Shown here: positions 32,500-45,125 of the stretch, one piece after another | Position numbering within the stretch: the first letter of the stretch is position 1 | How the letters are laid out: each line of letters opens with the position of its first letter | Assembly: GCA_023238725.1 (NCBI GenBank) | Contig: CM041535.1 | Coordinates: forward strand, 20,517,230 to 20,581,229 | DNA: 64,000 nt | Origin: Scortum barcoo | Lineage: Eukaryota; Chordata; Actinopteri; Centrarchiformes; Terapontidae | Direction of reading: 5' to 3' | Translations under genes and position numbers: made by a program | The notes under the pieces: generated by a model | Database searches by the model: none | What the model was told of the DNA's origin: nothing | Seen by the model: only the letters and a program-made list of their open reading frames with translations

Positions 32500-35400
32500 T
32501 TTAATTCAACACTGAATATCATCCTCTAAAAGATCTTCAATTTTGCTCTCCAATTGTAATTTAAATTGCTCAAAAAACCCTTTGCAAACATTAAAGTAAA
32601 AATCCATGGACGAATAACACCTTGTAATTCAAGGATGTTTTTCTGTTTCTGGATGTCCTGTACATGTTTGGGTCAGGCATGAGTCATCTCACAGAGGGCT
32701 CCTGTGTGCTGCAGGGGTGTGCCAACAGGGAAATGAGCCCAAGGTCACAAAGACACATGGAAACCTTCCTGCAAGTAACCAAACACCTGCCATCATCACT
32801 GTCCATACACTACATAAGTATACCTTTACAACAGCATGTTTTACCCTTCAAAAGGGTTATAAAAGGGCCAAAGTTTGGTTACAAAAAAAGAAAAAAAGGA
32901 ACTCTAGAAGTAAGTAACTTGTTAAGATGGATTTTTTGTAGTTGCTAGGAAAGTTACGATGCAAATCGACAGCACGTTCAACATGCATCACTTTAATTTG
33001 AAGCTGAGGAGCTCACTAATGTAAAGTAGTTTTGCAAATGTATATTTCAATTTCTATACTCAATTACTCTACTCACTCCTGCAATTAATTTCCTAAACAT
33101 TTGAGTTCATATCATTCTGCAGTAAGCCTGCCTGTTTTATTGCTGCAGAGTGAATCGAAAAAAGCTTGGAAACTTTTTATTTTTGCTTCTTTGTATTTTG
33201 AAATTAATTAGACAAGCTCCATAACTTGAATCAAATTCATTACATTTTCTGAGGTTTTTGCATTTACTAATGCAAAACATAAATGTTTATACACCCCAGT
33301 AAATGGGCTACAGTACAGGAGAGCATTGTTTTCCCAGTTGCTGTGTAGTGACCTTCCAAGCAATGGGAATTTATTATTAAATTGGTTTGTGCTCAGCATA
33401 TTTATTAAACCTGACTAAATGGCACACTCATACTGAGATAGAATTGGCTCTCCAAAGGAAAACAGCTGGTTAGCAGTAGATGGAAGAAATAAATGGGCCT
33501 AATTGTGCTGATGAGGGAAACAAAATTCCAAACAAGCACCATTTTAGTGGCAAATTGGTACTTTGTCAGCCAGTTGTTGCAGAGAGCAAATTTTCCATAG
33601 ACACAAAAAGCAATTTACAATAAGGAATATGCTGAATGCTAAACATACCTGACTCAACCAGAACCATGTAAACTCGTATATTCAGCAAAACAATATCAGC
33701 AACCTTCATTAAATGCCTTATACAATAATCATATTACTACAGCTCATTTTATTTAACTCAATCCATCTGACTCTGCGGCAAGCAGCTCGCTTGTTAATGT
33801 TGTGTCTAAACTGGAGAGTGAAGGATCGACATTGAAAATTTTGGAGCATTTTTAGGGATCTCTGGAATACAGCCCAGACAGCAGCAATGCCAAGATTTGA
33901 GCATTATAGCTGTCAGACAAAGAGAGCCAAACCTGAGACCCCTGCCGTGGGGGCTCTATACATTCGTAAAATGCAACCATTCCAGAGACATTTAGTAAGC
34001 ATGTTGGAAAAGTATAAAATGATAATTAAAGAGGATACTTGATCTTTGAGTTTGCTTGTTAGTTGCTTACTTTAATCAAATACTGAGTGATGCAGTTGCC
34101 CCATTAAATATACAACAAAGCAGCTTTTATAATTTGTCAGTTTAAATTATCTCATTACAACGTTACACTATGCTTTTTCCATGCACTGTGCAAAAAAAGA
34201 ACTGTCTGCGTAGTTTCAACTTTAGTGCAGCACCATAGAGGAACAAGATGTTTGTTTTAAATTGTTGCAATTTCAATTCAAGCACCCGCAGCCAATAGCA
34301 ACTATCCCATTCTTCTGAAAAATTCAGAAAGGGAAAACATCAAATACCAACCTGCTGCTGTTTCGTAAGTTTCTGTGCTTTACTTTAACTGTAAAATAAA
34401 CACTGAATCAGTACAAAATCTGCAGACTAGCGATGGCGAATGTTCCTTGTCATTTTCTCAACACAGCGAGGCCAGAGTCCCAAGCTGCAATCTGTCTCTA
34501 ATCTTCCACAGTCAGGGGCCAGCTTGGGGGAAAGGAAGTCATTGTAGGCAGCTGTGTCGGCCGCCGAGCCTAACACACTAACGCCCCGAATCTGCTGCTC
34601 TTTTTCATGGAACTTATTTCGGATGAAATGGAGAAAGATCAAAATGTGGATGGTGCATAGTGCTGGGCCTGGGTATAATGAGTTACAGGTGGGGTTTGAA
34701 TTCCCGAGCGCTGTGGCCCACAGCTCCAGATGAGCCTGAGTGCTTTCACAGGCAGCTAGCTCGAGCCCCTTTCTGATTTCAGAGTATTTTTCCATTTCAA
34801 CTGAGCTGCTGCCGCTGCTGTTGACATTGCCATTAAACATCTCAAGATGCAAAAATATCTCTATGTATGTTGGACAGTGGGGCTTTGTAACAATGGAGGG
34901 TCTGTTGCAGAGAACTTAAAAAAAAGCCTCATGCTTTGTATTTTATCTGTGCTCATTACCCTTAGGTCACACTGTTGCGAATGAATACAAATCAAGCACA
35001 GGTATGGAATAAAGGAATAGGCTTACTGAAGATGGTGGACAGGTGTGTCACGTTGGATGTGGTTAGCTGTTACTCTGTGAGGTATGAGCAAGGCCGCCAC
35101 CTTTAGCTTCAAAAGGTCTTAAAAGGTGACTACTTCAATGGCCCTGCAGGGTCACTCAATTCCTGAGAGACTGCTGAGAAACACGAGAGACGAATAGAGG
35201 AGGAGGAAGAAGAGGGCAGCAGACAGACATAATAACGAGAGCATACAAGCAGCAACTGACCACAGGCTATAGACGCTTGAACCTTGTGGTAAACTTGGGA
35301 AATGAGGTTGCCATCCCTCTCAATTTTCCCTTCAACCAAAACCACAGCTCATATGGTAGAGATTGATCCCAGATCAAAGAGAATAGCCAATTAGCCACAG

Positions 35401-36600
35401 TCATCCATTTCATTTGTAAGCTCCCTCAGATCACTGAAAAATGTTGTACAGGAAACACTTAGGTGACATCTGCAGGTGCAAACTTTAAATATTACCCTCA
35501 ACACACCTTTTTACTTTTAAAAGATAAAGATATGGCTCTAGTTGAGATTTCATTGCAGACACACGCCTCATTTTAATGGATGTTATTACCATATAGGCAT
35601 TTCAGTGTGCTTTCAAAGAGTCTAGACATAGGAGGGTGTAATTTTAAAGTCATTTGAAGTAATTTAGACCAAAATAAGTCTATCCTTTCACTCTGGTTTG
35701 TCCCCTAGGACACCCAAGAACTTTGAACTCTCGTAGACCCTGGTGTGTATATGTTGGTTCATGACAGGGAAACTCTATATGGGTGTGTTTCAGTACACTG
35801 ATACACTAAGAGGGTAGCCAGGTTCAGTTCACAGTGCACTAAGGTAAAGAAGAAGTCACCATTAAGGAGATAATGGACAAGGCACATTGTCAGTCCAGGG
35901 CACCTGGGAGTCATGAGCACCACACACAGACACAAGCAAACACACACAAAACTCACAAAATACCTAAATATGAATCAAAAGAAACCAACATGAAAACAGA
36001 AGTGTTTAAAACAGCAGAAATGAATTACAGTGAATGTATTATTGAAACCAAAAAATATCTCATGACATAGACAAGAAGAATACAGTGACTCATGCTCTAA
36101 TATAAGGTTGGGAAATAAGAAGTTAAATACCATGAATGATATCAATTTTGGCCTTAAATTACATTTCCACACCATTTATTCTGAGGTAGCTTTCTGTTGA
36201 ATATTTATGGATATATTAAGCATAGTTGCGCAGTGCAGCAAAACACTGCAATATTGTATTTTTAAAGTATATTTCTTATAGGCTACCATTTTTTGCATTA
36301 ATGTACCTTCATTTGTGATTTATTCAGTTTGATGGATTAGCCAAAACCAAACATTGTAACTTGGTTATTTGATCGATAAAAAGCTTCCCAATTGATATCA
36401 TAATACAGATATTGCATAAATTGTGATAGAGGAGTTTACCTATATCTACTACACCCATGTTAGTATATATAATGAAAAAACAAACAATAAAATAAATTGC
36501 AAAATATACAAAGGATATAGAAAAATAAATGTTTGTGAAAATAAACAAACAAACAAAAAAATAAAAATCTGTCTGTCTTGCCATCTTGTGTAAACACAAA
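32500..36600. other. Noncoding spacer
   Basis: No gene was recognised. A plus-strand frame at 32664-32948 meets a GAA|GTAAGTAA donor-like site near 32911 without a good acceptor. The part at 33430-33620 is repeat-free and AT-rich, with GGCCTAATTGTG and similar cores, enhancer-like at best. The 36040-36600 part is strongly AT-rich. Confidence 0.45.
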
Positions 36601-36608
36601 GTTTTTAC

Positions 36609-36761
36609 TTATTTTTCATAACAAGCATTCAGACTCCCTTCCAACAAGTCACATAAGTGTTGCACTGAAGGGAACTCACCAGCTGACACAGTTAAATCAT
36701 AGGTTTGTACTGTAACATCAGAAATGTCTGCCCCTTCAGCTGTAACTGCATTTTGCTGCAT
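36609..36761 (-). other. Small ORF, 50 aa, minus strand, unproven
   Basis: Begins with ATG directly after an in-frame TAG and runs 50 codons to TAA. Composition is balanced and acidic (many Asp, Glu, Ser, Thr, Val) with three Cys/His near the end, unlike the repeat-biased frames elsewhere. An internal CAGCTG|GTGAGTT donor-like site lies at about 36678. No family was recognised. It could be a fragment of an old repeat. Confidence 0.15.
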
Positions 36762-39735
36762 CTATTTTATAAACTGGAAAGTTCCTGAGTGCAGTCGTCT
36801 CTCTCTCTCTCTCGCTTTGTCTAGCAAACAGACCAATAAACATGGAGATTATGGGGTTGTCCCCTCAGAACATTCCATGTCACCACAAGCATGAAGCATA
36901 CTTAGGATATCAAAAACTGAAATTAGAGGCGTCTTTCTCGGAGCTCTGGAGAAACTAATACAGATACAGTATATAAACCACATGACGTATGTATTCATTT
37001 AGGGTTAGACGCTGGATGGAATTACCATGCGAACACAGCAGGCTGGATCTTATTATTGCCGGAACTGAAGATGAAGAACTGTGATCCATTATATGGGACT
37101 TATGTGAGATGAAAAAATCTAAACAGCTCCACACATCTTTTATGGCTGCGGAGTATCCATATTTATTTTTGACAGCCATGTAAGTGCGATCAACTCAACA
37201 CATAGCTACTGGCCACAGAATTCAGCAGCATTGAACTAAAACATCTAATTTCTCTAACGGAGGTTGTTTTCTTTGATTTTGTCCCAGGGTTCGTGTAAGT
37301 AGCATGAAAACCGTGTCCTCCTGCTGCTCTACAACACTGCAGCATTTAAGGCAAATTCCCCCTCTCATGCTAAGTGACTGGCTTGTGTCGTGCTCTTAAG
37401 AAGATTTTGATATACTGCACTGCTACTGATGATATCCTCACAGAGGACAATGCTGTGCTGACATGCTCACTGGGCCAGAAACAAACTGACAGACTATGCC
37501 AAGTATTCAGTTTCTAACATCAGAGCACATATCTCACAATACAAGTTTCCCCTCATCCTTGTTTCGCCACTACACCCTTTACTCGTCCTCTGTTTTTTTT
37601 CCCTCTCTTGTCTTGAGGAAAAGGGCTCTTGTAACCCAACAGAGAGACACTGATCCCTGAGCACAGCATCTGCTGACAAGCCAGCCTCCCATTCAGCCTT
37701 GGCTAGAGGCATGGGCCACCGAGAAACCCGATCCAGCTTGGCAGGGTCTCAACAATCGCTTCCTGCCCCATCCGGGCCCACACAGCTAAGTACTCTTAAT
37801 TAAAGAGGTTAACTTGTCTAAGATGTGACCGAAGAAAAAAGAAAAACACGGAACAATCACATCACTGTTTCCTCTTTTCCAACAAAAGAGCTTTCCTCTC
37901 TGACATGGCATGATGTGAGCTCTGATACTTAAACAATTACATTAAAGGAGAAGAGGGTAAAGGATCCTCTTTAAATTCTCTTAATAAGAGCTGACCACCC
38001 CACTTGGTCCAGATGGATCGGAGAGAAGACACGAGGAGATGAGAGGAGAGGGGTATTCATGATGTACACACGACAGCTCTTTACTCTCCCTGGTGCTCTG
38101 TGAGCCCAGAGAAACTGTAACGGGAGAAGAGCAATTTTATTATTCTTTTTGGTTGGTTGTCAGCATACATATTAATGAAGAGTTAGGTCATTGCCAGAGA
38201 CATCTGTATTGGCCTGTGGGGCTGCCTGCTAAACGCCAGAGAATTAGAAATGTAAATTTATACCCAGAGATACAATATGAGAGATTCTTCTCTGTTGTTT
38301 TAGGCTTCAGAGCTGTATGAGCTTCCATTCTCTGGAGGCAGCCCTGCGGAACAGGCTATTCATTGCAGATCGACCAGATTGCAAATGACAGACTTTGTAC
38401 AACAGGCCTGTTGTGTCTCCACAGCAAATACAGGCAAAGCTCATTTGATTCAGCAGCTCTGCCTTCCTACTATCCATGTTACTGTCAATGTACACAATAC
38501 ACAATACACACACACACACAAAAAAAATCCAGTTTCATTAGTGCCTTGGTTTACAGCATGATTTCCAGGACATAAAGGAAATAGCGCAAACAAACCATTA
38601 ATTCCTGCATGTAAATTCCTTATGCTAAGAGAAAGCAAGGCAATCTATTTTTACACAAAACACTACTCTGTCCAAACCTTTTTTTATAAACTGTAAATGA
38701 ACATTTATAGTAAGGTTTTGGTGTTATGTAGCTCCACACCAGTTCTATTTCTGTGATATTCTGTTTTCCTGCTCATTCGCTATTATTGCTCTAATATGTC
38801 CTAGTGCTCGGTGTTACTCCAACAACCATCTCCCCACGGTGACGATTAAAGTTTTGTCTTTTCCTATTTTATCTTGAAAGCTTTTCCATAATTACATCAG
38901 ATATCATTTGGGAACCTCCTAATCCCTTTAAGTCATGCTTGTATATTTAAGCAATGGCACATCAAACCACAAGTACACACAATGTGATACAAACAGACAA
39001 ACCTACCTCTAAGTGTCTAGAGAGACCTTTCCTATACAGCCCAAGCAGCTCCTCATCAATAAAAATGATGCTGTTTCTCATTTGTGTTAGCATATTGATC
39101 AGCGCAGGCAGTGTATCCACTTTAATAGAGCCTCTATGGATCTAGGCCCACACTACAACAGGTCTAGCCGTCAAGTCCAACATATCAGATTTACCTGACA
39201 AATTTTCATTAGCTCAGTCAAAACACATCTGGCTGTAGAGTGGGTCCTGAGGGGGCAAGGGGCACTCTGCTTTGTTATCATTAGCTGTCAGGACATAACC
39301 CATCTTTGGCTTCCCACTCAGGAGCAGGAGCCAAAACTTCCAGAGCAGAAACAGCTGTGAATAATTCCCATTTCCATGCAGGGATTTGCATTCATCCAGC
39401 AGAGAAAAAGAATATGTTGATGTAATTCAAATTAAGAATAAGGTCCACAGGAGGCTCCATAGCTTGAGAGAGCATCTCTGAAAAGACCTTGAACTTCCTG
39501 GTGAGATGCCAGGGTAGAATGCCACGCTGTTCTGCTGCTGCTGTTGTTGTTGGTCGCCTTCCTCTTTCCTTCCTGTTTTTACCCTGCTGGGATCAATGCC
39601 CAGAAGAGATGGTAATCACCACGACAACATGCGGCAGCACAGCTCATTAGTGTACATGCATAGCTCACACCAGGATTGCTGTCTGCATTTTAACGGAAGC
39701 ACATTAGTCTTTGCCACCGTGTGATAAAGCGCCAT
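36762..39735. other. Noncoding spacer
   Basis: No gene was recognised. A pyrimidine run (TCTCTCTCTC...TCTAG, about 36799-36825) is acceptor-like. A short CA run lies near 38506-38520. CpG frequency rises near 39740-39850. Confidence 0.5.
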
Positions 39736-39950
39736 CATTGATCCGGCGTTTGCCCCCATAGGTTGAGGAAGGCTGGACGGTAGCTCGGAGCAAGGGTCCC
39801 CGACTGCACCGAGCACCGGTCACCCCCGCCCCTCCGCCCACCTCCCTCTTCCTCCCATCCTCCATCTCGCATCAGCCTCGTTTTCTCTCCAGTCCTGCAG
39901 TGCAGTCACATAATAAGCTATGATTGCTGCTCAATCTTTGTCTTTTTCAG

Positions 39951-40011
39951 AGACAGCCCAATTGAGATGCCTAGACCCCGAATTGAGTCTGCATGTAAAA
40001 ACTCATTACTG
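39951..40011 (+). other. Candidate 61-nt cassette exon
   Basis: CAATCTTTGTCTTTTTCAG is a strong acceptor ending at 39950. The next 61 nt stay open in one frame and end CATTACTG|GTGGGT, an acceptable donor. The open frame gives a balanced, protein-like peptide of about 20 residues. It follows a GC/CpG-rich stretch (39740-39900). No gene was recognised, and it may be a conserved noncoding block instead. Confidence 0.2.
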
Positions 40012-41840
40012 GTGGGTGATGGATGAAGCCTTTTTTCACAGTGTGCAGCTGTAATAAACAATCAATGAGGAAGCATGTGCAGCACAAATCATCCTGTACA
40101 CTGCCTCAATGGCATCAATATTCTGTATGAGGGGTCTTGATTTCCACTCTCAGGGTCAATACTAATAGACCAGTGCATAGATTGGAGATCCTCAGTGTGC
40201 AATCTATACCAAAGAGGTGTGATGGTGCTTGCACGAGAACAGTGCACGTCCTTGAGACTTACATTCTGATGTATTACAAGTATAGTAGTTTAATGTTTTT
40301 GAATTACAGCTTTTTCATCATGGTAAAATACAGTTCTGACATTGCAAGCACAAAGGATTTTAACCATGTAGCAAAACTGTTTGTACCCTTATGAGATATT
40401 TAACCCCAGTCAGGTACTTGCAAAATTCACCTTTAAAAGAAAGCACTAAGGTAAGAAATACGTGCATGACTCAATTTGAAAAGCTTATAGCTTGTGGTTT
40501 ATTCAAATTAACCACTAAATTCAAGAAATTAAGCACTTTCTTGGTGATCTCAAATAAACACATTAAGATGAAGTGTTTCTAATTGCCCAACAGGCTGCGT
40601 AAGCATGGCATTTATCAGAGGCGTTCCAGGGGAATGACTCAAGACAGCAGGAGCCTTATGGTTAAATTAGGGAGTGATCTTGAGAGCAGAAGGTTTAAAT
40701 CCCCTGATAGCGACATTAGGAAATTTGGTGGGTCAAAGTTAATGAGGTGGGGTCCATTGTGTAGCTTATATGCTCAAAGCTGCAAGGAGGTGTGCTCGAC
40801 TGAACCAGACATCCTGACGAACATTAGGCGGCAATCATGAGGAAGCATTTTGAATGACGGATACGCAGCATAGATTTTTATTCTCCGTATTCCATGAAGG
40901 AAGAAGGGCCTCCCTTGCCCTCAAAAAGCTGCTGTCTTCGCTAAGGCAGTGAGGCAGGGGAGATGCTTCGAAGGTCAGAGCACAAAATAGTCGGCGAATC
41001 ATAAGCATAAGCAGATACCACCTGTGATCAGATAACTGTTGATAAAACTGCTAATTATAATATTAATGGTCTGTAGCAGCTTTTAATTTAATAACTGATG
41101 GATAGTGTCAAAATGTAATGGAATATCTTGCTCCCAAATTGGTCAAATAAGTAATAAAACGCGTTAATCAAATAAGTTAATGTGACGAAGTTAAAAGTTA
41201 TTAGGGGCAATTAATTTAAGTCTGGCTGGAAAACCAATAAGTTACACAGAGGTTTTTGCCACATGAGGAAGGTATGCATGTGTGGGTGTGCAAAAGCAGG
41301 GCACGGGAAACAAAACACTGTTATATTTACTCATACATCTTATAGATTTTGACTGATTTGAAGGACAAAGTTTGAACTTCTCATCCAGAGCAGCCCACAT
41401 CCAATGGGCTCAGAGAGAGAAACATAACTTTTTGTCTTTAACCTAAACTTAAGACTGCCAAGAGAGCCTTGCCTGAGGACCTAATAGAGCACTTTGAGTC
41501 AAAAGGGCTTGCGCCGGGCAAAAATGAACTAACAATGCTTTGGTACTGATTACTTTTTGAGCCCTGTACATCTGCAGGGGAGTGTTCTGCTTCCAGTAAA
41601 CGCAGCCTCCTACTCAGAATATGACAACAACTCTTTCCTTCCCCCGCTTACCCGTGGCGCCTGTATTAACTACAGTGCCAGCCAATGCAACGGAAGCATT
41701 GTGACCTTCGTTCGGTGTTACAAACTTACTTTAAGTATATGAGTAATTGTGGGAAACTGTAGATTTAACAGCATGGGCGGTGGCCATACAAACTCTACGA
41801 GCACTTATGAACAAAGGCATGTTTTCTGTAAAAAGCTGCA
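40012..41840. other. Noncoding spacer with enhancer-like part
   Basis: No gene was recognised. The part at 40580-40850 is repeat-free with few CpGs lost. The 41045-41215 part is dense in ATTA/TAAT cores and contains ATAAAACGCGTTAATC, resembling HOX/CDX-type sites. Both are enhancer-like by composition only. Confidence 0.4.
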
Positions 41841-41845
41841 CTTAC

Positions 41846-41983
41846 CTATATGAATTGAGGGTCTAAAGATAGCACCGTAGCGTACCGTATGTCATACAGA
41901 TTGTAAAGCGCTTCAGTGCAAATACACACCTGCCTTTTAGCTGATTGCCTGAGTGCCTCCCTGTATCTTCTGCTCCTGCTGGT
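41846..41983 (-). other. Candidate minus-strand exon (138 nt) with consensus donor
   Basis: On the minus strand GATTTTGTCTCAG is a good acceptor. After 138 nt comes CATATAG|GTAAGTG, a perfect donor consensus. One frame is open for 45 codons and its stop codon TAG is the last three bases of the exon. That would fit a last coding exon with a spliced 3' UTR, or a noncoding RNA exon. Part of it (TTGTAAAGCGCTT on the plus strand) resembles a motif frequent in fish repeats. Confidence 0.25.
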
Positions 41984-41991
41984 CTGAGACA

Positions 41992-43560
41992 AAATCATAA
42001 GCAATGTATAGTTGTCTTCAGGGTTTGATAAGGTTTTTGTAGCATTTTTTCATAGCTAGCTTGCTGTGTGTTTCAGTGACAGTAAAGGTGTTGATGGATT
42101 ATCATTCACTGGGAAATTAATAAACATTAACAAATACTCAACACATTTAAAACCTTCATAAAATAAAATAAAATAAATCATGTCACCTTGCCCTCTTGTG
42201 GCCTGTGAGGCATACAACACTTCATCCTAAATTCTGCTACCACCAAGGGGTTAAAAGCTTTGTGAGCTTGATAAGCCTATGAAACTAATAATGAAATCTC
42301 AGAATCAATCAGACAACAAAAGGGATACAAATGGATTATATAATCCTATCAGCAGCCAGTGTTGTGTCCTGAGTTCACACAGTTGCCTTCCCTCCCCTGA
42401 CATGTGGACAGGAATGAGGTGAGCCGGCCACAGAGCGGACGGCGAAATCCCAGTTTAACGGGCCGATCAAAGCGCCCCCACATCGGCCTCTTAAACTCTA
42501 CACCAAAAGATGTTTCATCATTTCAATGAGGAGCTTAAACCGGTACAGATGTTTCAGCCCATGGCCTTCGGTGTCCTCAAGTTCAAGTCTGTAAGAGGCA
42601 AAACAGCAGAGCAAGAGCGACCAACGGCACAGAAAGAATATAACTGCCTTGGTGAAGCACTTGAGATATTAAGGGGATGGGTACGTTGACAATCCTATGG
42701 CATACCAGGAATAATACTGCTGAACTAGTAGTTAAAATACCAAATCTTGTCATTCTGATTAGTTTGGATATTTAAGTAATGCAGAGCGGCAATGCCTTGC
42801 AGTGAAGTCACTATCGGGGAAGGTCACATATTTACTGTTTTCAGCTTACATGACGTAGTTCCCACACTCTGTGCCACTCAAAAGTCTTCCTGCAGTATCT
42901 GGAGCTGAGCCGCAGCACAGCAAATAACTTATCAAGCTGATGGAGAAACCTAGGGGTTCAGAGTGCGACGTTCATGTTGCACTTAAAGTGCACCTGCATG
43001 TCCATCCAGCAGCCACAGATAGTTAGTAACTAAGACAAGGTTGTTAGGAAAATTTCAATCCGTGAAACAAGTTGAAAAAATGTGGTCATAATAATGATGC
43101 CATTGCATTTTAATCAAGACTACCTGTAATACAAGCCAGACTAAACAATAAAAAACCTTTTCATATACAAACATCATGCTCTCTTGAAGCCCAAACAAGG
43201 GGTGATTCTGTTTACAGCTGATAAATTTTTTTGTTTAGAAAGCAAGGAAGTGGAGTAAACACAAGTTGACATATCATAAAACACATGGCAATGCAGACTG
43301 CAGACAATAGACTGTAAAATGCACCACAGAGCCACAGGTTGTAATTGTGTCTGTTTATCTGCTATGTCCTCAAGATTACAATACTAAACAGCTGGATTTA
43401 AACTGCCATCATCTGGCCTCTTTTAAGTAATGAAAGTGAGATTTCAGTAAACGACACAAGAAGAAAACAGTGCTTCAGAGCAGTATTGCTTGGCATTTCT
43501 ATGTGACATTTCCATGTAGTGTCCTTGCACTTTTTTTTCTCCTCAGCACTGCACAGCCAA
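41992..43560. other. Noncoding spacer
   Basis: No gene was recognised. A short AAAATAAAATAAAAT run lies near 42160-42176. Nothing else stands out. Confidence 0.5.
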
Positions 43561-43565
43561 CACTG

Positions 43566-43584
43566 TTTTTTTTTTTTTTTTTTT
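43566..43584. repeat. Poly-T tract, (T)19
   Basis: An uninterrupted T run, read directly. Confidence 0.9.
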
Positions 43585-43760
43585 GTCAAATTCTATTTTT
43601 CGGCTCCAGATCGGATCTGTTATCAAACAGACAGCCTGATGCCTTGAGCACAGTCAGTGCCAGACTGTTCATACCCTCTCTTGCTCATGCTGCTCTACCA
43701 CTCTAATATTTTGTGGTTAAGATGCATTTCTGTAGTCCAAACTTCTCATAAGCTCCATTG

Positions 43761-43776
43761 CAGTTGAGAATCTTTT
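43761..43776. repeat. 16-bp target site duplication, left copy
   Basis: CAGTTGAGAATCTTTT, identical to 43961-43976, flanking the SINE. Confidence 0.9.
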
Positions 43777-43960
43777 TTTTTTTAGGGGGGGTGCTTTTTT
43801 CTATTATGGATAGTACAGCTGAAGATTGATAGGAAGGGTGGGAGACATGCAGCAAGGGGCCAGGAATTGAACCGGGGTCCGCTGAACCGAAGCTGGCCTC
43901 ACGGCCTACGGCCTCATACATGGGTGCATGCACTCTACCGCTGAGCCACCTGTGCGCCCA
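43777..43960 (-). mobile_element. tRNA-derived SINE, intact, minus strand
   Basis: On the minus strand the element starts GGGCGCACAGGTGGCTCAGC. It has a pol III A-box (TGGCTCAGCGGTAGAGTG, 43931-43948) and a B-box (GGTTCAATTCC, 43863-43873). A family-like body follows (TTGCTGCATGTCTCCC), ending in an A-rich tail. Perfect 16-bp target duplications flank it, so the insertion is complete and comparatively young. The spacing between the boxes is longer than in a tRNA because of an internal GGCCGTAGGCCGTGAGGCC stretch. The family is one I recall from percomorph fish; its name was not verified. Confidence 0.9.
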
Positions 43961-43976
43961 CAGTTGAGAATCTTTT
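43961..43976. repeat. 16-bp target site duplication, right copy
   Basis: Identical to 43761-43776. Confidence 0.9.
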
Positions 43977-44152
43977 ATGATGTAAAGTGCGCCTGTTCAG
44001 AGATTCAGAAGTCTGAGAATAATACAATTATTTAAAACAGACCTCAGCTTATGTACACTTGGAATCCCCTGGTGTTCCTCTTCTGTATGCTAATATTGTT
44101 TATGATGTATGCTAATAGCAGCACAGTCACATACATCTGCATCACGACACTT

Positions 44153-44172
44153 ACACACACACACACACACAC
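44153..44172. repeat. (AC)10 microsatellite
   Basis: A perfect AC run. Confidence 0.9.
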
Positions 44173-44689
44173 ATGCCGGTCAGCCAGAAACTTTTCAGAC
44201 TTGAATTGGAGGTGAAGGTAAACAATGGGGTCATTGTTTTTGCTGTAGATGAGGCACTCATGTAATGAATATGCTGAATGCTAAGAGATACACGGGAGGC
44301 ATACATTTGGCTGAGCGCAACCTGTCTGTCAAATTAAACTTGTGCTTACATATTGATGTTTCCACTGATAAGTGCAGAGAAAAGTTCAAGAGCAGCACTA
44401 GCTGCTTTTCCATTAAAAAGTCACAATTTTGTTTTCTTTTTTTATGAAGTTGTAGTTTTCATTTGCTTCATATAAGTAGACATCTATCATAATCATTTAC
44501 ATTGGCTGTGTTTTTCTTTAAATTCTTTCATGATTTTATGTTTGAGTTCCCAGCATTTGCTTTAGGTACAAGGTACAAAATGCACCCACTCTGCACTAAA
44601 TGCATGTACTGTAACTTCACAGCCACAAACTGACCAGGGGCAGTACCATTCTTGCAGTCTACCAGCATGGCTTTCGGGAGGCCAAGGTT

Positions 44690-45125
44690 AGTGGGTTCTT
44701 CTGTCCATCCGGCTATTTATCGGTCCACCACTTTGGTCAAGATTGAAATATTATATCTCAAAAGCTATTACATGGAGTGTGTCCTTGGAGGATAAAAGCT
44801 ACTAACTTTGGTGATTCTTTGACTGCCATGCTGAGGCTGACACTTGTGGTTTTTGGTGAAATACCTCAACTACTGGATGGATTGCCATGGAATTTGGTCA
44901 CATCCAACTCGTCTTGAGCATGAACTGTAGTGATCCTCTGACATTTCATCTAGCACTACCATCAGGCCAAATCTTTCATTTGTTCAGTACTTTGGTTTGT
45001 GACAAAATACAGTAACAATGCCAATACTGAATATATCCCCATCAGCCTCAGCTGTGTGTGTGCCAGTTAGCAAGTGTTAGCATGCTACAACAGTTGGCAT
45101 TATTCTTGTGTTAACATGCAAAAAA
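44690..45125. repeat. Old dispersed percomorph repeat (GTGTTAGCATGCTA type)
   Basis: Contains, in order, TGGATTGCCATGGAATTTGG, TCTAGCACTACCATCAGG, CAGTACTTTGGTTTGTGA, CCCATCAGCCTCAGCTGTG and GTTAGCAAGTGTTAGCATGC. I recognise this series from a high-copy unclassified repeat of percomorph introns and spacers. It is diverged, and no flanking duplication was found. Boundaries are approximate and the class is unknown. Confidence 0.6.

Noticed and set aside
34670..34710. B-box-like GGTTTGAATTCC suggesting a tRNA or SINE
   Set aside because: No A-box at a suitable distance and no cloverleaf folding seen.
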